A stretch of DNA of 21,823 nt from Acidiferrobacteraceae bacterium (lineage in GTDB: Bacteria > Pseudomonadota > Gammaproteobacteria > Acidiferrobacterales > Acidiferrobacteraceae): NCBI GenBank assembly GCA_027343725.1, contig DAHWKH010000022.1, positions 1 through 21,823 on the forward strand, given 5' to 3'. The position numbers and the translations under genes are program-made. Shown piece after piece: positions 5,777-12,765 of this stretch. Position 1 is the first letter of the stretch. Every line of letters begins with the position of its first letter. Below the pieces are notes generated by a model. It had not been told where the DNA came from and did not search any database. It was given only the letters and a program-made list of their open reading frames with translations.

Positions 5777-7980
5777 GGCGCCACGGACAGCGCCACGAGC
5801 GTCCCGACGGCCTCCGGCAGGGCCTTGCCGCGCCTGCCGCGCGCCGCCTGGAACCGTCGGCGTTCGGACGCCGGGAGTCTGACCGTGCGTTTGCCGGTCA
5901 CGACGAGCGTCTGATCCGCCGCGCCCGCGGCCACCGCCACGAGGGGTTCGCCCGCGGCATCGAGAAGCTTGACGCCACGCCCGCGCGGCATGAGCGGCAA
6001 ATCCTCGTCGCGGAGCACCAAAAGCCGCGTCCGGGTCGCGCACGCGACCCATCCGCCGGGCGCGATCAGCGCCGGCATCAGGAGGCTCGCCCCCTCGCCA
6101 AGCTTCACGACCGTCTTGCCGGCGCGATTGCGCGTGGCGAGCTCGGACAGGGGGGCCTTGAAACCATAGCCGCTGGTCGCGACCAAGAGCGCCTGATCCG
6201 TGTCCTCGCCGACCAGAACGCCCTGAAACTCGGTGCCCGCGGCCGGGGTCAGGGTGCGCGACAACGGCTCCCCGAACCCGCGCGCCGACGGCAGCTTGTG
6301 AATGGGGACCGCGTAACTCCGACCTTCCGAGTCCAAAAAGATCGCCGCTTGATTGGTGCGCCCGCGCGCCGCCTGGCGAAACCCGTCGCCGGTGCGATAT
6401 GACAAGCTCGCGCCGTCGATCTCGTGGCCACGCGCCTGCCTCACCCAACCGTTGACCGACAACACCACGGTCACCGGCTCCACCGCCACGTCGGTGGGCG
6501 CAAGCGCGCGCGCCTGCGGGCGCTCGGACAACGGCGAACGGCGGTCGTCCCCATAGGCCTTAGCGTCGCGCGCGAGCTCCTCGCGCACGAATCGGCGCAA
6601 ACGCGCCTGGGATCCCAGGATGCGCTGAAGACCCTGGCGTTCGCGCGTGAGCCGGCCGTGCTCCTCCCGGAGCTTCAACTCCTCGAGTTTGGCCAGTTGC
6701 CGCAGGCGCATCTCGAGCACCGCGTCGGCTTGCCGCTCATCGAGCGCGAAGCGCGTCATGAGGGCCTGGCGCGGTTCGTCTTCCGTGCGGATGATGCGGA
6801 TCACTTCATCGAGATCGGCAAAGATCGCCAAAAATCCGTCGAGGATCTTCAGGCGCTCCTCGATCTTGCCGAGACGGAACGTCAACCGGCGGCGCACGGT
6901 CTCGATGCGGAAGGCGAGCCACTCCGAAAGCAGCGTGCGCAAGTCATACACGCGCGGGCGGCCATCGCGGCCGATCAGGTTCAAATTGACGCGGTAACTC
7001 TTCTCGAGATCCGTGGTCGCGAACAAGTGGCTCATGAGGCCCTCGGCGTCCACGCGCGGCGAGCGCGGAACGATCACGAGTCGCGTCGGGTTCTCGTGGT
7101 CCGATTCATCCCGCAAGTCCTCGACCATGGGCAGCTTCTTCGCGCGCATCTGGTCTGCGATCTGCTCGAGAATACGCGCCCCCGACGCCTGGTAGGGGAG
7201 CGCCGTGACCACGAGCGCGCCGTCCTCCTTCTCCCACACAGCCCTCGCGCGGATCGCCCCGGACCCCGTCCGATAGCACGCGAGGATGTCCGCGCGCGGC
7301 GTGACGATTTCGGCGCCCGTCGGATAATCGGGCGCGAGGATGTCTTCGCAGAGGGTCTCCAGAGGGGTTTTCGGGTCGTCCAGGAGGCGCAGGCAGGCGC
7401 TGGCCACCTCGCGCGCGTTATGCGGCGGGATATCCGTTGCCATGCCCACCGCGATCCCGGTCGCGCCGTTCAACAGGACGTGCGGCAATCGCGCGGGCAA
7501 GAGCCGCGGCTCCTCGAGCGTGCCGTCGAAATTCGGGACCCAGTCCACGGTCCCCTGGGCGAGCTCGGCCAACAGGACCTCGGAAAATCGCGACAGGCGC
7601 GCCTCGGTGTAGCGCATCGCGGCGAACGACTTCGGGTCATCGGGCGAACCCCAGTTCCCTTGGCCGTCCACGAGCGGGTAGCGATAGCTGAAGGGCTGGG
7701 CCATCAACACCATCGCCTCGTAACAGGCCGTATCCCCGTGCGGATGGAACTTCCCGAGGCAGTCGCCGACCGTGCGCGCGGACTTCTTGTACTTGGCGCC
7801 CGCGGCGAGCGCCAATTCCGACATCGCGTAGACGATGCGCCGCTGCACCGGCTTCAGGCCGTCCCCGATGTGCGGCAGCGCGCGGTCGAGAATGACGGAC
7901 ATCGAGTAATCGAGATAGGCCTTCTCGGTAAACCCGAGAACCGGCATCTGTTCGCCCACCCACTCCGTCTGCTCGCTCAC
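5773..7980 (-). CDS. parC: DNA topoisomerase IV subunit A
   Basis: 735 residues (E. coli 752). ParC is the DNA-cleaving subunit of the ParC2ParE2 enzyme that decatenates replicated chromosomes. The N-terminal block is typical (FTEKAYLDYSMSVILDRALPHIGDGLKPVQRR), the catalytic Tyr is 124 in AAMRYTEARLS, and the helical tower and C-terminal beta-pinwheel follow. In the quinolone-resistance region HGDTACYE, Thr84 occupies the place of E. coli Ser80, while Glu88 matches Glu84. It is called ParC rather than GyrA from the adjacent parE and the ParC-like run EAMVLMAQPFSYRYPLVDGQGNWG (residues 88-111). The GTG start at 7978-7980 forms a GTGA overlap with the parE stop. Confidence 0.96.
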   Translation of the reverse strand: MSEQTEWVGEQMPVLGFTEKAYLDYSMSVILDRALPHIGDGLKPVQRRIVYAMSELALAAGAKYKKSARTVGDCLGKFHPHGDTACYEAMVLMAQPFSYRYPLVDGQGNWGSPDDPKSFAAMRYTEARLSRFSEVLLAELAQGTVDWVPNFDGTLEEPRLLPARLPHVLLNGATGIAVGMATDIPPHNAREVASACLRLLDDPKTPLETLCEDILAPDYPTGAEIVTPRADILACYRTGSGAIRARAVWEKEDGALVVTALPYQASGARILEQIADQMRAKKLPMVEDLRDESDHENPTRLVIVPRSPRVDAEGLMSHLFATTDLEKSYRVNLNLIGRDGRPRVYDLRTLLSEWLAFRIETVRRRLTFRLGKIEERLKILDGFLAIFADLDEVIRIIRTEDEPRQALMTRFALDERQADAVLEMRLRQLAKLEELKLREEHGRLTRERQGLQRILGSQARLRRFVREELARDAKAYGDDRRSPLSERPQARALAPTDVAVEPVTVVLSVNGWVRQARGHEIDGASLSYRTGDGFRQAARGRTNQAAIFLDSEGRSYAVPIHKLPSARGFGEPLSRTLTPAAGTEFQGVLVGEDTDQALLVATSGYGFKAPLSELATRNRAGKTVVKLGEGASLLMPALIAPGGWVACATRTRLLVLRDEDLPLMPRGRGVKLLDAAGEPLVAVAAGAADQTLVVTGKRTVRLPASERRRFQAARGRRGKALPEAVGTLVALSVAP

Positions 7981-9869
7981 ATGACCTCCGCCTTGTCACC
8001 GCTCGCCTCGAGCCAGCGCCGCCTGTCCGCCGCGCGCTTCTTGCCGAGCAGCATATCGAGCGACGCATCGGTCGGCGCGTCGTCCGTGAGGACCAGGCGC
8101 ACGAGCCGGCGCGTGTCGGGGCTCATGGTTGTCTCGCGCAACTGCATGGGGTTCATTTCCCCCAAGCCCTTGAACCGCTGGACGTTCGGCTTGGCGCGCG
8201 CGTTGCCGGCCATGATCTTGTCCAGGATTCCGCGTTTCTCGTTCTCGTCGAGCGCGTAATACACATCCTTGCCGGCATCGATCCGGTACAAAGGCGGCAT
8301 CGCGACGTGCACGCGCCCGGCATGCACCAGCGGCCGGAAATGGCGCACGAACAACGCGCACAGAAGCGTCGCGATATGCGCCCCGTCGGAGTCGGCGTCG
8401 GCGAGAATGCACACCTTGCCGTAACGCAGGCCGGCGAGCGAATCGCTTCCCGGATCGACGCCCAACGCCACGGCGATGTCGTGCACCTCCTGCGAGGCCA
8501 GAACGTCCGGGGACTCCACCTCCCAGGTGTTCAGGATCTTGCCGCGCAGCGGCATGATGGCCTGAAAGACGCGATCGCGCGCCTGCTTCGCCGAGCCGCC
8601 CGCGGAATCGCCTTCCACCAGAAAGAGTTCGGTGCGCGCAAGGTCCTGGCTCGTGCAATCGGCGAGCTTTCCCGGCAAGGCCGGTCCGTTGACGGCCTTC
8701 TTGCGCTCCACGCGCTTCGCGCGACGCTCGCGCACCTGCGCGCTCTCGATCGCGAGACGCGCGATCTCGACGCCCTCGGCCACGTGCGCGTTGAGCCAGA
8801 GGGCGAAGCTGTCCTTGACCACCCCGGAGACGAAGGTCGCGGTCTCGCGCGAGGTGAGGCGCTCCTTGGTCTGCCCGGAAAATTGCGGTTCCATGAGCTT
8901 GGCCGACAACACGAAGGCGATCTTCTCCCAGACGTCCTCGCCTGTCAGCTTGAGCCCGCGCGGCATGAGGTTGCGGAATTCACAGAACTCGCGCAAGGCC
9001 TCCGTCAAGCCGAGCCGGAAGCCGTTCACGTGCGTCCCCTCTTGGGGCGTCGGGATGAGGTTGACGTAGCTTTCGCGCACGAACGCCGTTTCCTCCTCCG
9101 GCTGCCAGACGACCGCCCATTCGACCTCTTCGCCCCCGCCCGCCACTTGCCCCGTGAACGGGCTTGCCGGCAGACCGGCGCGCTCCCCCGAGGCCTCCAT
9201 CAGGTACTGGCCGAGACCGTGTTCGTAAAACCACTCTTGGTCCTCGGTCGGGTCCTGCTCCGACTGAAAGCGCACGCGCAGGCCCGGACACAGAACGGCC
9301 TTGGCCTTCAGGAGATGTTTGAGGCGCGCGAGGGCGAATTTGGCGCTGTCGAAATAGCGCGCCTCGGGCCAAAAACGCACCTCGGTCCCGGTGTCCTTGC
9401 GCGGCACCGCACCCGCGACCGTCAGGTCCTCGACCTTGGCGCCGTGCGCGAACGCCATGCGGTAGAGCTGTCCCCCGCGCTTCACCGCGACCTCGAGCCG
9501 CGCGGACAGGGCGTTCACCACGGACACGCCGACCCCGTGCAAACCGCCGGAGTACGTGTAATTTTTATGGGAGAACTTGCCGCCCGCGTGGAGGCGCGTG
9601 AGGATCACCTCGACGCCGCTGACACCTTCCTCCGGGTGGACGTCCACCGGCATCCCGCGGCCGTCGTCGCGAACGGACAGGGAGTCATCGGCGTGTAGCG
9701 TCACGGCAAGCGTATGCGCGTGCCCGCTGATCGCCTCGTCGACGGCGTTATCGATGACCTCCTGCGCGAGATGATTGGGGCGGTCGGTCTGGGTGTACAT
9801 CCCGGGACGCCGCCGGACCGGCTCAAGGCCCGTCAGAACCTCGATATCGGATGCGTTGTAACGGCCCAT
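7977..9869 (-). CDS. parE: DNA topoisomerase IV subunit B
   Basis: 630 residues, exactly the length of many ParE proteins. It is the ATPase subunit of topoisomerase IV. The GHKL domain has EVIDNAVDE (Glu37, Asn41), DDGRGMP (68-74) and GGLHGVG (108-114). The TOPRIM domain has EGDSAGGSAKQARDR (from 418) and the Mg-binding DADSDG (490-495). The run GLGEMNPMQLRETT near the C-terminus is typical of ParE. GyrB is unlikely because the large insert of proteobacterial GyrB is absent and parC follows. Its ATG shares one base with the stop of the DUF3501 gene (TGATG), pointing to coupled translation with the redox genes upstream. Confidence 0.97.
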   Translation of the reverse strand: MGRYNASDIEVLTGLEPVRRRPGMYTQTDRPNHLAQEVIDNAVDEAISGHAHTLAVTLHADDSLSVRDDGRGMPVDVHPEEGVSGVEVILTRLHAGGKFSHKNYTYSGGLHGVGVSVVNALSARLEVAVKRGGQLYRMAFAHGAKVEDLTVAGAVPRKDTGTEVRFWPEARYFDSAKFALARLKHLLKAKAVLCPGLRVRFQSEQDPTEDQEWFYEHGLGQYLMEASGERAGLPASPFTGQVAGGGEEVEWAVVWQPEEETAFVRESYVNLIPTPQEGTHVNGFRLGLTEALREFCEFRNLMPRGLKLTGEDVWEKIAFVLSAKLMEPQFSGQTKERLTSRETATFVSGVVKDSFALWLNAHVAEGVEIARLAIESAQVRERRAKRVERKKAVNGPALPGKLADCTSQDLARTELFLVEGDSAGGSAKQARDRVFQAIMPLRGKILNTWEVESPDVLASQEVHDIAVALGVDPGSDSLAGLRYGKVCILADADSDGAHIATLLCALFVRHFRPLVHAGRVHVAMPPLYRIDAGKDVYYALDENEKRGILDKIMAGNARAKPNVQRFKGLGEMNPMQLRETTMSPDTRRLVRLVLTDDAPTDASLDMLLGKKRAADRRRWLEASGDKAEVM

Positions 9870-10450
9870 CAGGCGAGATCGGCGACCAGGGCCGCGCGTA
9901 CGGACTCGTTCAGCACGGTCTCCACGCGGTAGGCGGGGTGATCGATCCCGCAGCGGATCGCGGCCCCGCCCTTGGCGGCGTTCACACTCTCCGGCGTCAG
10001 GTCGAAACGCAGGAAGTGCACGGACGAGGTCTTGTCGCCGTTTTCGCGCCCCATGTCCTCATCCGCGATCGCCAGGACCCGAGCCTGCGTGCCGACCTGC
10101 ATCCACACCGTCTCGGCGATGCCCCGCAGACGCGCGAGCGCCGCGCGCCGTTCCTCCACGTCCTCGTACTCCAACAGGAAGGTCGCCTTCCAATTGTCGC
10201 CGTCCGGTATCAGGGGATTATAGGCCGCCAACTCCTCCAGGATACCGGCGGGCTCGAAGATGCGCTCCACGCGCAGCATCTCCTGGACCTGATACTGGAT
10301 CGTCAACCGATCCTCGAACACAAGCCGCGCGTTCGCGCCCAAAGCGACCTCGCGGTTGCGCTTGTGCGCCATGACGCGCGCCCGAAACGCCGCGCGCTCC
10401 TCGGCATAACGCTCGAGCGGCAAGAGATCCTCGCGCCCCAAAGGCTCCAT
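9869..10450 (-). CDS. DUF3501 family protein
   Basis: 193 residues, full length for the family. The sequence is recognisable as DUF3501 by REDLLPLERYAEERAAFRARV, HKRNREVALG, FEDRLTIQYQVQEMLR, ILEELAAYNPLIPDG and KTSSVHFLRF. No function is established; from memory these genes often sit beside a rubrerythrin and a GlpC-like Fe-S protein, as here, which points to iron or peroxide metabolism. Conserved Asp, Glu and His residues could bind metal, but no classic metal motif is visible. No signal peptide or membrane segment is seen. A GAGGAG ribosome binding site overlaps the stop of the EncFtn gene 9 bases upstream. Its own stop overlaps the parE start. Confidence 0.88.
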   Translation of the reverse strand: MEPLGREDLLPLERYAEERAAFRARVMAHKRNREVALGANARLVFEDRLTIQYQVQEMLRVERIFEPAGILEELAAYNPLIPDGDNWKATFLLEYEDVEERRAALARLRGIAETVWMQVGTQARVLAIADEDMGRENGDKTSSVHFLRFDLTPESVNAAKGGAAIRCGIDHPAYRVETVLNESVRAALVADLA

Positions 10451-10459
10451 GTCGACTCC

Positions 10460-10771
10460 TCAGTCTTCCGTCTTGGTCCCGTGCTCCCGGCCGGTGATGC
10501 TCCCGTCACGGAACAGAGAGTCCCGCAACTCCTTGTCGAACACCGCGTCGTGACGCCGTATCCACTCGAGCACCATGGCCGCGTGCTCCTTTTCCTCGTC
10601 GCGATTGTGCGCGAGCACCGCGCGCAGCTCTGGATCCTTGCAGGCGTCGACCCGCTGCTGATACCAATCGACGGCCTCCAGCTCCTCCATCAACGAGACG
10701 ATGGCGCGATGCATGTCGCGTGTCGTTTCCGACAAATCGGCGGTCTCCTCGTGCCAACCCTCGTGCGCCAT
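10460..10771 (-). CDS. EncFtn-family ferritin-like protein (encapsulated-ferritin homologue)
   Basis: 103 residues. The core HRAIVSLMEELEAVDWYQQR ... LAHNRDEEKEHAAMVLEW closely follows the encapsulated ferritin of Rhodospirillum rubrum as I recall it. Residues matching that protein's ferroxidase and neighbouring sites are present: Glu29, Glu30, Glu32, Trp36, Tyr37, Glu60 and His63. EncFtn forms a decamer of half-ferritin subunits that oxidises Fe(II) and normally works inside an encapsulin shell. Here the C-terminus (DGSITGREHGTKTED) lacks the GSL-type targeting motif and no encapsulin gene lies in the window, so the partner is unknown. The gene sits 3 bases after the Fe-S gene, whose end supplies a GGGAG ribosome binding site, and 9 bases before DUF3501. 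Confidence 0.88.
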   Translation of the reverse strand: MAHEGWHEETADLSETTRDMHRAIVSLMEELEAVDWYQQRVDACKDPELRAVLAHNRDEEKEHAAMVLEWIRRHDAVFDKELRDSLFRDGSITGREHGTKTED

Positions 10772-10774
10772 GCC

Positions 10775-12139
10775 CTAGTCTCCCTGTTGTGAATGATCGT
10801 CGTCCGAGAGCCCATAGGCCCGGCATAACAGCGCAAACGGCGAGAGCGGGCGCGCCTCGGGCCCGAGACCTTGCGCCAAGTGCTCCGCGGCAATCGGGCA
10901 GTCGCTCGTGAAATGCTCGGCCTGCGCCTCGGCGATCCGCCTCACGACCGGCCGCCCGATCTTGACCGCCGCCTCGTAGAACTCGCGCTTGACGCCGTAC
11001 GTGCCGTCGTGCCCGGAACACCGTTCGATCGTTTCGACGGTCGTCCCCGGAACGAGCTGCAGGATATCGCGCGTCTTCGGGCCGATGTTCTGAACCCGCT
11101 GATGGCAGGGCACATGATAGACGATCTTGCCAAGCGATTGTTTGAAGTCGGTATTGAGCTGACCGGCCTTGTGCCGCAAGGACAGATACTCGAACGGATC
11201 GAAAATCGCGCCCTTGATCTTCATCACCCGCGCATCGTCCGGGAAGAGCAACGGCAGCTCCTGCTTGAACATCAAGACGCACGACGGCACCGGCGCGACG
11301 ATGTCGAAGCCCTCGTCGATCAGCGCCGCGAGTATCGGGGCGTTCGCGTCCTTCAGGGCGGCAACACTCTCGAGATCGCCGATCTCCCATTTGGGCATGC
11401 CGCAGCACCGCTCGGCGTCCATCAGCCTCAGCGTGATCCCGTTGTGCTCGAATACGCGCGCGAGATCCCGCGGGAGATCCGGGTCATTGTAATTTCCGTA
11501 ACAGGTGGTGAACAGTGCAACCCGTCCGGTGGTCCCCCCGGCCGCCGCCGGGGCCGGACGCCAGCTCTTGCGGAAGGTGCGCCGGTGATAAGCCGGGAGT
11601 CGCGCCTGACGGTGGACGCCGAGGACCTTTTCGAGGAGCCCGCGGGCGGCGGGCCTGCGGTTCGCAGCGTTGACGAATTCGGTGACGACGGGGATACCCG
11701 CCAAACGGCCGACGGCATCCGTGCTCGTCAACAACCGGTCCCGCCAGCGTGTCTTGCCGGCCCGAAAGGTCGCGGCCTTCGCCCGCCACATGAGATGCGG
11801 GAAGTCGACGTTCCAGGGGTGCGGCGGGACATAAGGGCATTTGGTCATGTAACACATGTCGCACAAATAACACTGCTCCACCACCCGCCCATAATCCGCA
11901 GGCGCGACGTCCTTCAGGTCCATCCCGGGCGAGTTGTCGATCAGATCGAAGAGCGTCGGAAAGGCCTGACAGAGATTGAAGCAGCGACGACACCCGTGGC
12001 AAATCTCGAAGACCCGGTGGAGTTCGGTCTCGATCGCCTGGGCATCGAAAAACCCGGGGGTTTGCCAAGCGATGGGATGCCGCAGGGGGGCCTCGAGATT
12101 GCCCTCGCGCATCACGGTCTTATCGGTCTCTTTCTCCAC
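10775..12139 (-). CDS. GlpC/HdrD-like (Fe-S)-binding oxidoreductase
   Basis: 454 residues from the chosen start. The N-terminal part carries two 4Fe-4S motifs, CHGCRRCFNLC (Cys47, 50, 53, 57) and CYLCDMCYMTKC (Cys90, 93, 96, 101). The C-terminal part holds two CCG-type domains as in heterodisulfide reductase: Cys213, CCG at 245-247, then PCH (Cys345) and a variant CSG (Cys374) in ERCSGHDGTYGVK. Such proteins relay electrons; databases usually name this subfamily anaerobic glycerol-3-phosphate dehydrogenase subunit C, but no glpA or glpB is present and that substrate is doubtful. A role as electron donor or sensor for the rubrerythrin/EncFtn group is inference. The GTG at 12137-12139 is preferred for its GGGAGG 4 bases upstream; the ATG at 12110-12112 is the alternative and lacks a ribosome binding site. 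Confidence 0.88.
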   Translation of the reverse strand: MEKETDKTVMREGNLEAPLRHPIAWQTPGFFDAQAIETELHRVFEICHGCRRCFNLCQAFPTLFDLIDNSPGMDLKDVAPADYGRVVEQCYLCDMCYMTKCPYVPPHPWNVDFPHLMWRAKAATFRAGKTRWRDRLLTSTDAVGRLAGIPVVTEFVNAANRRPAARGLLEKVLGVHRQARLPAYHRRTFRKSWRPAPAAAGGTTGRVALFTTCYGNYNDPDLPRDLARVFEHNGITLRLMDAERCCGMPKWEIGDLESVAALKDANAPILAALIDEGFDIVAPVPSCVLMFKQELPLLFPDDARVMKIKGAIFDPFEYLSLRHKAGQLNTDFKQSLGKIVYHVPCHQRVQNIGPKTRDILQLVPGTTVETIERCSGHDGTYGVKREFYEAAVKIGRPVVRRIAEAQAEHFTSDCPIAAEHLAQGLGPEARPLSPFALLCRAYGLSDDDHSQQGD

Positions 12140-12143
12140 CCTG

Positions 12144-12149
12144 CCTCCC
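12144..12149 (-). promoter_or_regulatory. Ribosome binding site deciding the Fe-S gene start
   Basis: GGGAGG on the minus strand, 4 bases from the GTG at 12139 and immediately after the T tract of the upstream terminator. The competing ATG at 12112 has nothing comparable. Confidence 0.6.
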
Positions 12150-12180
12150 AAAAAACGGCGGGCCGGCTGAGCCGACCCGC
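12150..12180 (-). terminator. Strong intrinsic terminator after the rubrerythrin gene
   Basis: On the minus strand a 10-bp stem (GCGGGTCGGC / GCCGGCCCGC, one G-T pair, loop TCA) is followed by CG and six T. It begins 16 bases after the rubrerythrin stop. The next gene's ribosome binding site abuts the T tract, so it may act as a partial terminator or a processing hairpin that sets the ratio of rubrerythrin to the downstream operon. Confidence 0.85.
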
Positions 12181-12196
12181 GTCCTCGCCACAATCC

Positions 12197-12616
12197 CTAC
12201 TTGCCCAGGCTATCGAGCGATTTCTGGAACCGGTTGGCATGCGAGCGCTCGGCTTTCGCGAGCGTCTCGAACCAGTCGGCGATCTCCTCGAAACCCTCGG
12301 AGCGCGCGACCTTGGCCATGCCCGGATACATATCCGTGTACTCGTGGGTCTCGCCCGCGATCGCGGCCTTCAGGTTTTCGCTCGTGCCGCCGATCGGCAG
12401 ATCCGTGGCCGGGTCGCCCACGGCTTCCAGGTATTCGAGGTGCCCGTGGGCATGCCCGGTCTCGCCCTCGGCCGTGGAGCGGAACACCGCCGAAACGTCG
12501 TTGTAGCCCTCGACATCGGCCTTCGCCGCGAAATACAGATAGCGGCGGTTGGCCTGCGACTCGCCGGCGAATGCCGCTTTCAGGTTCTCGTGGGTTTTGC
12601 TACCTTTAAGACTCAT
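12197..12616 (-). CDS. Rubrerythrin-family diiron protein lacking rubredoxin domain
   Basis: 139 residues, consisting only of the four-helix diiron domain; the C-terminal rubredoxin Cys4 domain of classical rubrerythrin is absent, as in sulerythrin-type proteins. The diiron ligand pattern is intact: Glu19 (AGESQANRRY), Glu52 and His55 (EGETGHAHGH), Glu89 and Glu92 (AGETHEY), Glu123 and His126 (KAERSHANRF). Rubrerythrins reduce hydrogen peroxide to water, so an external electron donor is required; the neighbouring Fe-S oxidoreductase is a candidate by context only. GAGGAAG lies a good distance before the ATG. It is preceded by a Fur/PerR-like box over a candidate promoter and followed by a strong terminator, so it may be transcribed mainly as a single gene with read-through to the Fe-S operon. 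Confidence 0.93.
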   Translation of the reverse strand: MSLKGSKTHENLKAAFAGESQANRRYLYFAAKADVEGYNDVSAVFRSTAEGETGHAHGHLEYLEAVGDPATDLPIGGTSENLKAAIAGETHEYTDMYPGMAKVARSEGFEEIADWFETLAKAERSHANRFQKSLDSLGK

Positions 12617-12641
12617 GGTGTGCTTCCTCTTCCGGTTGAAC

Positions 12642-12656
12642 TTAGAATCAGTCTAA
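12642..12656. promoter_or_regulatory. Fur-family (PerR/Irr-like) operator candidate before rubrerythrin
   Basis: On the minus strand the 15-mer TTAGACTGATTCTAA differs by one base from the symmetric form TTAGAAT-N-ATTCTAA, which resembles PerR boxes and the alphaproteobacterial Irr motif. It overlaps the candidate -10 and ends 26 bases upstream of the rubrerythrin ATG, a suitable place for repression. No regulator of this family is encoded in the window. Confidence 0.5.
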
Positions 12657-12679
12657 ATTAGGCCGGGCAAGCCGGTCAA
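12650..12679 (-). promoter_or_regulatory. Candidate promoter of the rubrerythrin gene
   Basis: On the minus strand TTGACC (12679-12674, 5 of 6) and TAGACT (12655-12650, 4 of 6) are separated by 18 bases. The -10 lies inside the Fur-family-like box. Confidence 0.4.
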
Positions 12680-12765
12680 GGGGGCCCGTAGACTGGCATA
12701 TGCCGCCAGGTTAACTACTATAGGGGCAAGCTCCCCGAGTATCGAGCAAGGTTGGACGTGCGTCT

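Noticed and set aside
6424..8259. 611-codon plus-strand open frame opposite parC
   Set aside because: Antisense to a well-conserved gene; no recognisable domain and composition typical of shadow frames.
12197..12616. Rubrerythrin gene truncated by loss of its rubredoxin end
   Set aside because: The protein ends cleanly with stop and terminator, and rubredoxin-less members are a natural subfamily.
10871..12661. 596-codon plus-strand open frame opposite the Fe-S and rubrerythrin genes
   Set aside because: Antisense to two recognised genes across their terminator and promoter, no family resemblance.
12694..12707. Sigma54-type promoter upstream of pilB
   Set aside because: TGGCATATGCC looks suggestive, but the GG and GC dinucleotides are 8 rather than 10 bases apart.
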